NCBI GenBank assembly: GCA_964019425.1
Contig: OZ025812.1
Coordinates: forward strand, 1,037,276 to 1,101,275
Source of the DNA: Flectonema sp. DT1601
Lineage: Eukaryota > Euglenozoa > Diplonemea > Diplonemida > Diplonemidae
Length of the DNA: 64,000 nt
Reading direction: 5' to 3'
Below are positions 24,889-36,340 of the stretch, in pieces. A program made the translations under genes and the position numbers. Under the pieces are notes generated by a model, which ran no database searches, was not told the origin of the DNA, and worked only from the letters and a program-made list of their open reading frames with translations. Positions within the stretch are counted from its first letter, which is position 1. Each line of letters starts with the position of its first letter.

Positions 24889-26646
24889 ATGCGAAGCCGT
24901 GTGGAGCGTGAAAAACCCGCTTCGGAGGGTAAGAAACTGCTTTCAGACAGTGCGCTTGCGAGGCTGCTTTACAATTGGCAGGCTGACGGAGGGGGAAATA
25001 GAAGTTCAATGGAAGTCTGTCAGAGATTGGTTCAACTCCCTGGGTTCAGGTCACCGTTGGAATACGTCGTACTGCACACTGCAGCAGGAGAGAAGTCTCA
25101 CGATATGAGACTTAACTTGAGATTGTTTGATAAGAACGCTTCTATTTCAGATGAGAAGATATTCGCTCAAAAAGAACGACTCGACGCTCGACGAGCAGAA
25201 CTGCGACACTTAATTGATGAGACTCGCAAGGGTGTTCAAAGAGCAACATCAGAATCGAAGGAAGCCCGACTGGAAGCTGATGAAGCAGCAGCTGAGTTGG
25301 CATTTCAAAGAAAGAGACTAGCAGCCCTTCGAAGTCAAAAACTCGCTTTTGAGGCAATCTGTTCGCACAATGATCGCCAGAGAGAGTCTTTCCGAACGTC
25401 CTCGATTTCTGCATCTCTTTTTAAAGAACCTCCTTTGAGGAACCCAGACCATCCCGTAGTAGCTGACGTACTTCAAAAACTACGTCGGCTACTGGGCGAG
25501 GGAGGGGCCACTCAAGTTCAGAATATTACCAACCCGCTGGCATCAGTTCCGGCACCTGCACAGAATTCACTGAAAGATTTAAATAAGATTCCAGTCACTG
25601 AAGGAAGATCAATCCTTTCTGCTCTTCAAAAGCAAGTTGAACTCGCAATAAACGAACTTAAAACGATGGGAGGAGACGAAGCTCCACTATTTGACACCAG
25701 TGCTGGTGTTAGTGATCTCAGGATACTCACAAAGACTGGTCAGGAAAGTCACATGAAAATGTTTATCGAACAAGAGGAAATTAAGAACACGGCGGCAAAC
25801 TACAGAACTGAAGCATCTGCTGTTTGCCAAAAGATTTTAGAACGACTAGATCATCAGTCAACACTTGTTAGGCAACTGACGGAAGCCCAGGCGAGAACAC
25901 AAGGAACTGAAGCTCAAAAGAAGATAATTGAACAACACTTGCAACAGATTTCATCAACGGGGAGGAGTCACAAAAGCAGAGCAATTGTTGAGAAGCGACC
26001 AATCGTTGAGGGTCTTCGAATGAAGAGGGATGAGAGGATTAGTTTGATATCAAAATTAACGTCACTCATGTCAGCAGCTGAGAATCCCGAAGAACTTCCA
26101 CCGACGTTAGCGATAACTGGAAAGAGTGATGTGTCACCTAAAAGGTTGGGAAGGATATCTCTGGGAGCTCACTCTGATTTAGTAAAAGAATCGTTATTAG
26201 GAATTCAATCACTCCCTCACAATGATGTTCAGGAGTTGTCAGATGCTCTTCCTGGAACTGGAAGTCAGATCCTCTCTGGGATTGAACAGTCGACTACTGA
26301 TCATTCTGCTTCTGATCCAACTTCACTTCAGTATTGTCTTCTTAGACTCCGACAGGCATTTTCAAAACGTCAAATCCTACGAGAGAAACTCTTATTTCAC
26401 AACACGACGATGGCTTCTAAGAATTCTCTTCGAGATGATGTCGCATCTCATATCGCTGAAGGTATCCGAAACTGGCAAGAATGCGTCTCTAAATTCACAC
26501 ACGTCGTCCACGGTATTAAAGAATGTCAGGACTTCTTACAATCACTCGATGGAGACTTTGATAAACTCATCGAAGTTAGTAAAGATCTTCACTCGCAACC
26601 TGCTTCTAAAATTCCACACATTTTAGAAAGATATCAACAACACTAA
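24889..26646 (+). CDS. Coiled-coil protein of unknown function (585 aa)
   Basis: The frame starts MRSRVEREKPASEGKK at the first ATG, right after an A13 tract. A small N-terminal globular part (about residues 15-85, LLYNWQADGGG...) is followed by long heptad-like helices rich in Glu, Lys, Arg, Ala and Gln (about 95-175, 260-370 and 480-585), broken by a Pro/Ser-rich linker. There is no signal peptide or membrane segment. Such a layout is common in basal-body, axonemal or spindle proteins, and the neighbouring tubulin-modifying enzyme and NEK-like kinase make a microtubule role plausible, but I recognise no specific family. Confidence 0.75.
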   Translation: MRSRVEREKPASEGKKLLSDSALARLLYNWQADGGGNRSSMEVCQRLVQLPGFRSPLEYVVLHTAAGEKSHDMRLNLRLFDKNASISDEKIFAQKERLDARRAELRHLIDETRKGVQRATSESKEARLEADEAAAELAFQRKRLAALRSQKLAFEAICSHNDRQRESFRTSSISASLFKEPPLRNPDHPVVADVLQKLRRLLGEGGATQVQNITNPLASVPAPAQNSLKDLNKIPVTEGRSILSALQKQVELAINELKTMGGDEAPLFDTSAGVSDLRILTKTGQESHMKMFIEQEEIKNTAANYRTEASAVCQKILERLDHQSTLVRQLTEAQARTQGTEAQKKIIEQHLQQISSTGRSHKSRAIVEKRPIVEGLRMKRDERISLISKLTSLMSAAENPEELPPTLAITGKSDVSPKRLGRISLGAHSDLVKESLLGIQSLPHNDVQELSDALPGTGSQILSGIEQSTTDHSASDPTSLQYCLLRLRQAFSKRQILREKLLFHNTTMASKNSLRDDVASHIAEGIRNWQECVSKFTHVVHGIKECQDFLQSLDGDFDKLIEVSKDLHSQPASKIPHILERYQQH

Positions 26647-26824
26647 AAACATCTGACGAGAGTTCCTTATTTGTTGTAGATTTGGTAGAAAATAGATTTT
26701 GAATGATTTTCCTGTTATTTTTTTTTGTAGTTTCTTTTTATTTGGATTAGAAATTTTGGAAACGTGCGAATACCAAGAAAGACAATAACAATTAATAACA
26801 GGGACCCCCCCCAAAGATATCCAC

Positions 26825-28538
26825 ATGAGGGGTTCACGAAGACCGAAGGGATTTGGTCTCTTCAATACGGAGGCTGCAGGTGCCGGTGGAGGAAATGAAT
26901 CGAATTCTAATGTGATGCAGGTCATGGAACCCGACACCATTCGTAGAGATTGGAGAGCATCACCAGAAGTTGATAAGGCGATGCAGGAACGTAAAATGGA
27001 ATTCGTCAAAAAAGATGGCATGCGAGTAGAGATTGGACGGGGAGCATTCGCTAAAGCTTACCTCGCTAGGAAAGATGACGGAAAGGAATTCGTTGTAAAA
27101 GAAGTAGACTTGACAAAGCTCGGAGAAGATCAGAAAAAAAAGGTTTGCCCTCCTCACGTCTTGTTAAAAAACATCACATCAAATTAATTATTTTAAAGAC
27201 CTCTTCTTGTCTTTCTAATTACAATCAACGTAACAACTCACCAAACAGGCCGGTCTGGAAGTAACTTTCTTAAAATCTTTACATCACGTTCATGTGATTG
27301 GATGTACTGATGCTTTCAACACTTCTGGCATCCTTCATATTGTGTATGTTTTACTTCACATTGATGTTATCAAGTCTATGAAATAATTTGATAATAATTA
27401 AAACAGACTTGAGTACGCAAGTGGTGGGACTCTTACTTCTATTATTGACGAGAAAAGAAAGGCAAACGAGAAGTTTTCAGCAGACGAAGTCCTCCGCTGG
27501 GCCGCCCAACTAGCAGCAGCTCTACAACACTTGCATAGTCAAAAAGTTCTACACAGAGATTTAAAGACTGCGAATGTCTTTCTAGATTCTGAATTGAGAG
27601 TCAAGTTGGGTGATTTCGGACTCTCTCGGAAACTCGAAGACGCCGACAACTTCAGCGGGCAGCAAGTAGGAACTCCTTACTACTTCGCACCTGAGGTTGT
27701 GCAGTCAAAACCGTTTTCAAATAAAACAGACATCTGGAGTGCGGGAGTTATTATTTACGAATTGGCATTCTTGCAGAAACCATTTCAAGCGAAAAGCATT
27801 CGCGGATTGTATCGTAAAATAGAAGCAATGTCTTACGAGACAATGCCTGAAGAAAGTAACTCTGACGTCCGTCGGATATTGAAGTCAATTCTAGTCGAGC
27901 AAAGTGCCCGTCCTAGCGCCTCAAAGCTCTGCAGGGATGACGCTTTGGTCAGATTCGTACCAACATCAGTACTCGCAACTCCGCCGCGATGTCCTTCTGT
28001 GTCTCCAGCAGAAGTTGCTGCAATAGAAGAGTCACCCAACATCAACTCGAATACTACGAAAGACGATCCGACTCTTAAAGAGCGGAAGGACTTGGCAGGT
28101 GCTAAGGAAACGACTGAGAGGAAAAGGAAGAGCAAAGCCGTGGCAAAGATGCTCCAATCTGTTGTTGGAAGTGTCAGACCAAAGGGACAACATGGAGGTG
28201 ATAATTTAGATGTCTTACCAGCAATGTCACCGAGTGGAATGGGAGGGAGGAGTTCTGTAGTGTCGTCACCTCCTAAAAGTGGGACGAGGAAGAGTAGCGA
28301 AGTGAAGAGTCAAACGACTGTGAGATACCATCCACCACCACCACCACCACCAAAGAAGAAGATAGCTGAGCCCCACGACGAGGAGTCCAACGACTACGAA
28401 GATGACTTCGAAGATGCTCCAAACGATTCCGACTCTGGAGACTACTTCGACGATGAAGACGACTACGATGACGACTTCGAATCGTTTGATGATACGGAAC
28501 TACTTCAAGTGAAGGAACTCGTTGGACTTACTACCTGA
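26825..28538 (+). CDS. NEK-like serine/threonine protein kinase, three exons
   Basis: Exons 26825-27142, 27249-27343 and 27407-28538 join to 514 residues. Intron 1 has donor GTTTGC and acceptor CCAAACAG; intron 2 has donor GTATGT and acceptor AAAACAG and splits a codon, giving LHIV-LEYASGG. Visible kinase elements are the glycine-rich loop (IGRGAFAKAYLA), the ATP-binding Lys in FVVKEVDL, the catalytic HRDLKTANVFL, DFGLSRKL, the activation segment GTPYYFAPE and DIWSAGVIIYELAF. All catalytic residues are present. The HRDLKTANVF and LEYASGGTL pattern is closest to NIMA-related kinases, which act in mitosis and cilia. After the domain comes a basic linker, a PPPPPP run and a very acidic C-terminus (residues about 455-500). 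Confidence 0.85.
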
Positions 28539-28973
28539 CTGTCACTATCTTCCTTCCGACTTTTTTTTATTCTTAACACCGTCCTAAAACGGCATTTACA
28601 GCCGGCGGTTTGCAACCTCCGCTAACAAAATACTTGTTGTAGAAATACACTTTCTCTTTTAGAACTTATTGGAGGTATTTTAGCCGCCCTGGACCTTTTT
28701 TTCTCTAGAAGTGCGCCTTCTCGTTTTTATTCTTTTGTTGAGGTTATGTTTTATATGTTGCGCAAAGATACGTTTCGGCCAATACTCCGGTATAATAATT
28801 TTATATTTGCAGAAATGTGTGCAGACAGGGAATTGAACTTTGACAACTTTTATTCTACAGCTGCGGTAACATTTCTGTGAAAACTTTTATGTGTTTTTAT
28901 GAAGATGACAAAAGAGAGTGAGATATTGTTAATTATTATTTTTTTATAGCATCAGGGGGCCCATCTCATCAAA
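28539..28973. other. Intergenic, leader region of the SPB1 gene
   Basis: No coding frame. A TTTTTTTATAG acceptor-like site at about 28949 stands some 24 bases before the next ATG. Confidence 0.55.
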
Positions 28974-31503
28974 ATGCCGGGCAAACAAAAGGCCAAGGAC
29001 CGTTTGGATTACTATTATGAGTTGGCGAAGACGATGGGATATCGTAGTCGTGCTTCCTTTAAGCTGATTCAGTTGAACAGAAAATACGACTTCTTATCAA
29101 AAGCAAAGACTCTGGTTGATTTGTGTGCGGCTCCAGGAAGTTGGACTCAGGTAGCGTCAAAAGAGATGCCGTCGTCGTCGACTATTATTGCAGTCGATTT
29201 GGTGAAGATCGCCGCCATGAAGAACGTGAAAACACTCGTGGGAGATATCACAACCGACAAGACTCGCGCTGAAATTAAACAACTTCTCAACAAGAAGAAA
29301 TGCGAAGTAGTTATCCACGATGGTGCTCCTAACGTTGGAGGAGCCTGGGCAAAGGATGCCTTTGGACAGAACTTGCTTACATTGAAAGCGTCGAAATTGG
29401 CTTGCGAGCTACTTCAACCAGACGGATGGTTTATTACGAAAGTGTTTCGTTCTACTGACTCCAACAGACTGCTGTACGTATTGAAACAGTTATTCGAAAA
29501 GGTTGAACAGTTCAAACCAAAAGCATCTCGTCAACAGTCTGCAGAAGTGTTCTTTGTATGCGCTGGTTACAAAGCACCAAAGAAGCTCGACCCGAGTATG
29601 TTCTCTCAAAAGACAGTCTTCGAAGAAATGGAAGACGGTCAGGCACTCGACAAGGACGATCCATTGGCTCACATCAACAGAAAGGGTCACCGCAAGGCAG
29701 TCGGATACGCAGTCGGTAAAATGCTTCTTCACTCAAAAGCGAGTGTCAGACAGTTCCTTGAAGCGGAAGACCCAAAACAATTCCTCAACACATACAATGA
29801 AATTGTTTGGGAAGAGGGAGATGAAGACCTAAAGAATCACAAATCAACGAACGAGGATGTGATTGAAGATTTCAAAGATCTTCAAGTAATCAGTCAATGG
29901 AATAAAAACAAACTTATAAAGTGGGCTAGAAACATCAACAGAGAAATTGCTGAAGAAGCCGGAGATATCCGCGCTGCTGGTCGTGAAGCCAACCAATTAG
30001 AAGCTGAGTTCGAAGAAAAGGAAGAGAATGAGGAGGAAAAGCTCCAAAACGAAATCGCTGCGATGCACAAACGTCACGAGAAAGCCAAGAAGAGATCTGA
30101 GCGTAAAATGATTGACAGGAAGCTGCTTCAGGCAGAGCGACTTGGTTACAACCCAGCTGACCATATGGATGATGGTGCGCAAAACGACTTCTTCGAGTTT
30201 TCAAAAATGGATCTCGGGAACGCTAAGGCTGACATCGATCAGAGTGCTTACGACGAACACGCTGAGGTCGGAAAGGACACCCGTATTGCATCTCTCAATA
30301 TCCACGCTCGTGATGAAGAAGGTCGTGACATGGTATGTCTTTATAGATTATTGTTATGTAATCGATAGTTACATAAAATAGTTTAATTAAAAACAATCAA
30401 AACAGGTTATGGATGCTGACCGCGAATCTGAAGACGAAGACGAAGATGAAGATGAGGGAAACAACGAAGCTGAGCAGGCCTCCGATGACGAGGAAGAAGA
30501 ACTCGTCAATCCTCGTAATGCCCGTACTGCTGCTGAGAGAGCTGCCGTAACTACTGGTGATTATTATAAATCTATTGAAAGAGTATTAGACAACGCTTAT
30601 AAAAACAAAGAAGACTACGAGTCTGACGAAACAATGACAGACGATGACGACGATTCAGAAGTAGAACCAGAGAAGTGGCTCGACAGCTCAGAGGAAGGCG
30701 ACAGTTCAACAGAAGAGAGTGACGAGGACTCGGATTCTATTGCTGAGGTACAATTATTATTATTATTTCACAAAATTGAAGTTATTTGTAGTTAAGATTC
30801 TTTAAAAATTAAAATAAAACAGGAACGTAGAACAAAGCGTGTTAAGCCAGAGACTACTGTTGATGACACTAAGAACCCTGAAGAAGACGCGGCACCTACA
30901 CTTCAGCAATCGCTACGTGTTGACAGAATAGCACAGTCGAAAAAGAACAAAAGGAAAGGTCCTGGTGGTTTTGAAGAAATCCCAGCCGCCATGAGGGATC
31001 CAGAGACCAGAGCGAGAACTCTGGCAATTGGAACTCAGATGCTCGACAAGAGGAGAAAGAGAGAGATCCTTGAAGCTGGTATTCACAGATTCTGTCATGC
31101 GGACGAGGGACTGCCAAAGTGGTTTACTGATGACGAGAAGCGTCACAACGTTCGACCACTTCCAATCACTAAAATGGAAGTCGATGATCAAAAGTCTCGT
31201 TTTAAAGAAATCAATGCCCGTCCTTCTAAAAAGGAAGCCGAAGCCGTTGCGAGACGTAGAAAGCGTGCGGCACACAATCTGGAGCGAATTATGAGAAAGG
31301 AGAAGTCCGACCCGCGACTAAAGGGAACTACTGAAGGTCTGACAGTCAGAAGACTTATGAGAGGACAAGAACTTCGCCGAAAGAAGAAGAAGGTAGCACA
31401 GGATGGAAAGTCCAAGGGAGAAGAACGTCTTGCGAAGAAGAAGGAGAAGTTCAACGCCAAGAAGGGAGGAAAGGGAGGAAAGAACAAACGCAAGAGAGGC
31501 TAA
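28974..31503 (+). CDS. SPB1: SPB1/FTSJ3-like rRNA 2'-O-methyltransferase, three exons
   Basis: Exons 28974-30332, 30406-30747 and 30823-31503 give 793 residues, close to the roughly 840 of yeast Spb1. Both introns are in phase 0 (donors GTATGT and GTACAA, acceptors AAAACAG and AAAACAG). The N-terminus (residues 1-215) is an RrmJ/FtsJ methyltransferase: DYYYELAKTMGYRSRASFKL holds the first catalytic Lys, LVDLCAAPGSWTQVA is the SAM-binding motif, IHDGAPNVGG carries the catalytic Asp and WFITKVFRS the second Lys. The middle is charged and acidic (DEDEDEDEG), and the last 150 residues are the basic Spb1 C-terminal domain (ARPSKKEAEAVARRRKR...). The family methylates the A-site guanosine of large-subunit rRNA during pre-60S assembly in the nucleolus. 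All catalytic residues are present. Confidence 0.93.
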
Positions 31504-31966
31504 ACTGCAATTGCTGTTATTTAATTTCTTTCTTGTGTAACATCTGATGAACTTCTTCTTAATTAGAATCGTCAATCTAACCCACTTGAAGTACACCAAT
31601 CATGTTATCTTTTGAACTGCTCGAACGAGTGGCAGCAATCAAATTAGGAAATCTGTGTCATTTACTTATCAATTTTGAAAAGAAAAAAAAGAGAAAAAGA
31701 ATAATTAAAAAAAAAAAAAAAAAGTCCTTTTGGAGATCTCCCTTATCAGATTTACGAACTTCCTTTCATTTCCTCCTTTTCTTTGTTTTCCCTGCCCCCC
31801 CCCAAAGCTGATCAGTAGTTTCGTTTGAAATCAATTCTGAGTGTTTGCTTTGCTAATTAACTTTTATTATTATTATTTTACTTCGCAGGTTGTGAAGCCG
31901 TAGGCCATGATTGATTGAATAGTTTCCAATAATACTTTTTCATCCTCAGAGTGGAAGAGAGAAACA
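31504..31966. other. Intergenic, A/T tracts
   Basis: No gene is seen. An acceptor-like CATCCTCAG ends at 31949, 17 bases upstream of the next ATG. Confidence 0.55.
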
Positions 31967-33475
31967 ATGCGCAGTCTTGCTACGTTGACGGTTGTGATGT
32001 TGACGCTGATGGGATGCGAAAGTACGAAGACCATTCGTTGGATTGTAAATTCAAAAGAAACGGATGCAAACGTCAACATGTGGAAGGTATGTTTTTTATA
32101 ATAATGAGAGAATGCCAAAAGTACAGGACTATTTGGGCCAAAGGTAACTGGCAGCACCTCCCGGAACATATTCTGACCACTTCCTGCTATGTTCTATATT
32201 CGAAAAATTGAAATCCATCCCACTTTACTCATCGCCACTTCCAAAATTCCATATTTTCTCATGCAAAATGGTTGTATTTGCACTGTGGGTGCCTGTAACT
32301 AAGGGGGAAGCAGGTTAGTACAAAGTCCTACTTAACACCAATCTATGGTAATTGCAATCTCCCTTCTGTTTCAGAGAAAAGGATTGGCAAACTTAAAACA
32401 CTTGATGTAGTTACACTGATGGGGTTTGCTCGTGCACGAACTAGGTACTAACAGAACACTCAACATGCTGTCACAATTGTTTGGTAGTGTGCTGGTACAC
32501 TCACTCCTTTCTTCGTTTGATATACATTCTCATGGGGCCAGAGGACACGGTTGTGCTGCTAGTCTCTGAGTCTGAAGCCCCAGTGGTACTGCTGCTGCAT
32601 TCTGTGTCTTGAGATCTCTCTGAGCCAGGGCAGTTCCTTCTATCATGACCATGTTCACCACATGTCCCACACTTCTGCTTCTTCCTTCCTGACTGTGGGG
32701 GGGGGTCTTACTGGTGTTCTGCTTCTTAAGGCTGCGCGCATGTGCTGGACCTCCAAACAAGACATCCTTCCTCTCTCGCTTATTCTTCAGAGTTGATGAG
32801 CTTCGAGTGCTCGATCTGTTCACATTCGTCAGACAGATCATCGCCGATGGTCAGGGGGGTTCTGCCAATTATCAGTTTCTCGGTCTTCGTTAACGGCAAT
32901 TTTGACAAGATCCTGGGGATGTGGTATGTGTGAGTGCCGTCTTGTCTTGCTTGAGCTCGAACTGGGTCTTCTTATCGGCGAAGGTGGTGAAGAATATCCG
33001 CCCCTGGCTATCCTTGCGGTATGTGAGGATACTAGTAATAGCAGGTAACCTGAAACTCTGAACAGTTACTGCTTGCTCTTTAAAGAATAGAAAGACGGGG
33101 TCCGTGTTCGCGAGCATCCGCAGTGCAGCACCGACATCGGTTAATGTTACTATGGCCTTCTCTCTTGAGACAGTCTGGATGATGTTGGAGATGCAGCCGA
33201 AGTGCCTGTCACAGTTGCTCTTGCCATGCCCAGGAAAGAAGTTCACACTCACAACTCTTGCATGTGGCTCACAATAGTTACATTCTGGAAGTGGGTTCCG
33301 CTATCACACCAGACGTGGACAGGCTTTGTGCCGTCTTTTATGATATCCATCTCCCAGAACTTCTTTAACACAAGGTGCGTTACTGCTGCATCTTGGTTGG
33401 TGTGTGGCATTAAAAAATCGACAAAGCGTGCCTCTACTTTGTCACTGTTATTATGCTTGGAGTGGATGTCATTAT

Positions 33476-33516
<41 letters not shown>

Positions 33517-34287
33517 CAAAAAAAAAATGTTTTATCACCGAAACCAACACAGGACCACAAGGATTGTGTGAAGGGTTTCATCGGAGCATCAGACCTGACT
33601 AATGGAGTGATTCACGTTTTTAAAAACGGATCAACAGCAGAAGCTGAAGGACACAATATAAAAAATGAAGCAGCTCCAACTCTAGCACACGGTCTGGAAT
33701 ACCACGCGGTGTTGAATGTCGATCAGGATGCGATCCAAACTGGAGCTGCAGCAAAGCAATGTTCAGAAGCAATTAACTTAGCGAATGATGCAAACATAAC
33801 TGGTCTTCTTGTTGATTATGAACCCACTACTAACTTTACTCTCAAACACACGGAAGCTTATATTGGCTACCTCAGGTGTCTAAAGACTGAAGGAAATAAA
33901 AAAAACTTACAAATAAGTATGGTGGTCTCTGACTGGGGAATTATCCAAAATCTAAACGCTTATGCAGCTCTGAATCTCGACTCGTACACGAGTACGAGTC
34001 CAACTAGGCAGGCTGCTCAGGCAAACAGCGACGTCGGTAAAAAGTTTGTTGAAAACATGGATGCTGCCTTTGGTAGCAAACGTGCTTTCATTGGAATAGG
34101 TTCAGTCTCTTCTGACCGCTCATCGTGTAGTAAGAATTACGGATGGACGAAAAGTAGTTTATCAAAATTTCTCAACAGTTCTTCTAAGTCTGGAATCCAA
34201 CACGTTGATATCTTTAGATGTGATATAGAAAAGTACTCTGCCGTCAATCCTTTTTTCTTCACTGATCTTTCTGCATGGCTCGCCTAG
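31967..34287 (+). CDS. Secreted GH18-like glycosidase-family protein, two exons with a 1.47-kb intron
   Basis: Exon 1 (31967-32086) encodes a signal-peptide-like start (MRSLATLTVVMLTLMGC) and ends at donor GTATGT. Exon 2 (33553-34287) follows acceptor CAACACAG in phase 0, giving ...MWK-DHKDCVKGFIG... and 284 residues in all. The body resembles a TIM-barrel glycosyl hydrolase: NITGLLVDYEP sits where GH18 enzymes have DxxDxDxE, keeping the last DxE but not the earlier Asp residues, and ISMVVSDWG and AFIGIG look like following barrel strands. It may be a chitinase-like or inactive carbohydrate-binding protein in the secretory route. The intron is some 20 times longer than the others because it holds a transposon remnant. 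The exon pairing is my inference. Confidence 0.6.
32230..33477 (-). mobile_element. Degraded DNA transposon (DDE-type transposase with C-terminal zinc knuckle) inside an intron, antisense
   Basis: Reading the minus strand from about 33480 leftwards, one frame gives HVWCDSGTHFQNV near 33295-33335. A shifted frame continues with NFFPGHGKSNCDRHFG (about 33190-33245). Further on is a CCHC zinc knuckle, CGTCGEHGHDRRNC (about 32636-32677), followed by a Ser/Thr-rich tail. WxDSGxHFxN followed by NFFxxxHGKSxCD is a pattern of DDE-type transposase relatives, and a C-terminal knuckle occurs in several such transposases. The frame changes at least once between conserved blocks, so the copy is not functional. 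Ends and terminal inverted repeats are not clear; the outer limits given are approximate. Confidence 0.5.
33478..33510 (+). repeat. T33 homopolymer in the GH18-like gene intron
   Basis: An uninterrupted run of 33 T lies between the transposon remnant and the 3' splice site and may act as an extended polypyrimidine tract. Run length is prone to sequencing error. Confidence 0.7.
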
Positions 34288-35365
34288 TCACTGTCAGATT
34301 AAGGTCTTGGGGACATTATCTGAGTAACACAAGCTGGTTGTTAATTTTACTTCAGGCGGATCTTGTGAACTGTTTTGATGAATACCTCTCCTCACGTCAG
34401 GAGTTAGAAAAAAAAATGTATTTTTTTTTTTTTTCCAAAATAGCCGCAGCCGCTTTTATTAAGATGTTTCTGTTTTATATTTTCATCCTTCTGTCAGATT
34501 GTCTTTCTCACGTGTTATGAGTGCTAACAGAACCCTTTTTAGAATAACAACGTCCGGTGAGGAATCACAGTCGTGGTTATTGTGTTTCCGAACGCCAATA
34601 TCCACTTTTGGTAGCCACTGCGAACGATAACAAAATTGCCGAATCTCGGCAAAACAATCTCTTGCGACAGTTTGACGTTTTCTTGTCAGGCTAGTCGTCT
34701 TTCCCGACTTTTTTAAATTATCTTTTAATATCTTGTTTTACTTCTACTTTTTTTTGTTTTGTATTCTTTATCCTCAAAGAACAAGTTAACAATTCACAAA
34801 GTAGAAAGTTAGTTATGGTTTTTTAGTAAACGGTTTAAAAAAAAAGTCAGCCGCCTAAAATACAAGTGACTGCGTATCACAGCTGCTGAGGTGAAAGAGA
34901 AGTCAAGTAGCCGACTTGTTGAACCCGAAATAAAGACGTTTCAAATTGTCTATTTCCTCCTGATGGTTTTTTTTACATAAGCAGTACGAATAATTACAGT
35001 CGTGTTCTTATTCCTGCTTTTAAGTTATTTCACCCCCATCCCCATCCCCTTTCCTTTTTTTTATTTTTTTCTTTATTTTGTGCGTAAGATTTGTTCAGGT
35101 CTTTTTTTTAAGCGTAATCGGCGTCTTTAGTTTTTTCTGCAATCTTGATTAAAAATAAGCCCCTCTTGAGAACACCTCAGAATTTGTGCACACAAACTAC
35201 TTTTTGTGCGTGCTTAGTTTTAGTTGTGGTCAGAAGCAGAGGTTGTCTACCCTTTGAATTAAAAGGGAATAATTGAAAGCAAGACTCCAAGCTTTATAAT
35301 GTCTTATGTCAGATTTATGACACCAACTTAAACTTAACTGTTAATATCAGGATACAGCGATAAAG
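34288..35365. other. Intergenic region with one strong small hairpin
   Basis: No gene is supported. TTGCCGA-ATC-TCGGCAA at 34636-34652 forms a perfect 7-bp stem with a 3-base loop, of unknown role. An acceptor-like AATATCAG ends at 35350, 15 bases before the next ATG. Confidence 0.5.
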
Positions 35366-36340
35366 ATGTTAGAGCGCGGAATCGACGACTTGAGTGTCAG
35401 TGATGTAAGTGAAGAGGAAAGGGAGGTTACGATGGCAGACCTCCGAGAGGAAATTATGAGGCTTCGTGAAGAGAATGGAAATTTAAAAGCTGACTTGCGA
35501 AAGGAGAAGAGAAAGTATGCAGAACTACTGAATTGGTCTGAGTCAGGAGAGTGTGGAGGAGTACAAAATGTGACAACTGCAGCACCGGCGGTGGTGACAA
35601 AATCATCTAACGAACCAATTGAGTCTACTACTCCGAATTGGCAGCAGTCACCGCAGCGGTTTCTCAGTCCTCAGACGCAAATTCAAAGCTCTCAACACAT
35701 CCAAACTCCAAAATCTGAGATTATCTCCCCCATCCATCCAACAAGTGCATCGTTTGAGTTATCATCGAGAACTGAACGCGTCCTTTCAGAAAAAGTAACT
35801 CAGAGTAGACAACGCAATAGTATGCGACAGCAGTTTAAAACTCCTGAAATAAGTACTCCAAAAAAAGAAGACGTCGATTTTAACGAAATTCTCAGAGAGG
35901 TTTATGGAGGGATTACTCCACCGACGGTGAATAGAAATAAATCACCCAACAGGACACCTAATAATAGAACACCCAGGAAGGGATACGATGTAACGAGTAT
36001 TCATAGCAGGGGAAGAAATTCACCGTCGCCATCAAGATTTCGTTGTATGTCTCCGGCGGGATCGATCGGTTCTGTTGGTTCGAAAGGATCCAATGCGAGC
36101 AGGTTGTCGAGGGGTAATTCAACGAAGCCCCTCAGGTTTAAGAAATCTGCAGAAGTCACTCTCAATATTACTGCGAGAAAAAGAATAGCGAAAGGCAAGA
36201 AAGAGCTTCCTAAAGAACCAATTAGAGCAGCCAAGAGACAACCTGAAGGGAAACAGATCACTGTCAGATCTCCGTCTCCTGGTGTCAAAACACGTCGAGG
36301 AATAAGTCCATCAGCTTACACTCGTGGTATTGTTGGATAA
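35366..36340 (+). CDS. Basic Ser/Pro/Thr-rich protein with short N-terminal coiled coil (324 aa)
   Basis: I recognise no family. Residues 15-55 (MADLREEIMRLREENGNLKADLRKEKRKYAEL) form a leucine-zipper-like coiled coil. The remainder is disordered, basic and rich in Ser, Pro and Thr, with repeated SP/TP sites (SPSPSR, RSPSPGVK, KSPNRTPNNRTPR) that look like targets of proline-directed kinases. This composition resembles microtubule- or chromatin-associated proteins. The ATG is 15 bases after an acceptor-like AG. Confidence 0.65.
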   Translation: MLERGIDDLSVSDVSEEEREVTMADLREEIMRLREENGNLKADLRKEKRKYAELLNWSESGECGGVQNVTTAAPAVVTKSSNEPIESTTPNWQQSPQRFLSPQTQIQSSQHIQTPKSEIISPIHPTSASFELSSRTERVLSEKVTQSRQRNSMRQQFKTPEISTPKKEDVDFNEILREVYGGITPPTVNRNKSPNRTPNNRTPRKGYDVTSIHSRGRNSPSPSRFRCMSPAGSIGSVGSKGSNASRLSRGNSTKPLRFKKSAEVTLNITARKRIAKGKKELPKEPIRAAKRQPEGKQITVRSPSPGVKTRRGISPSAYTRGIVG

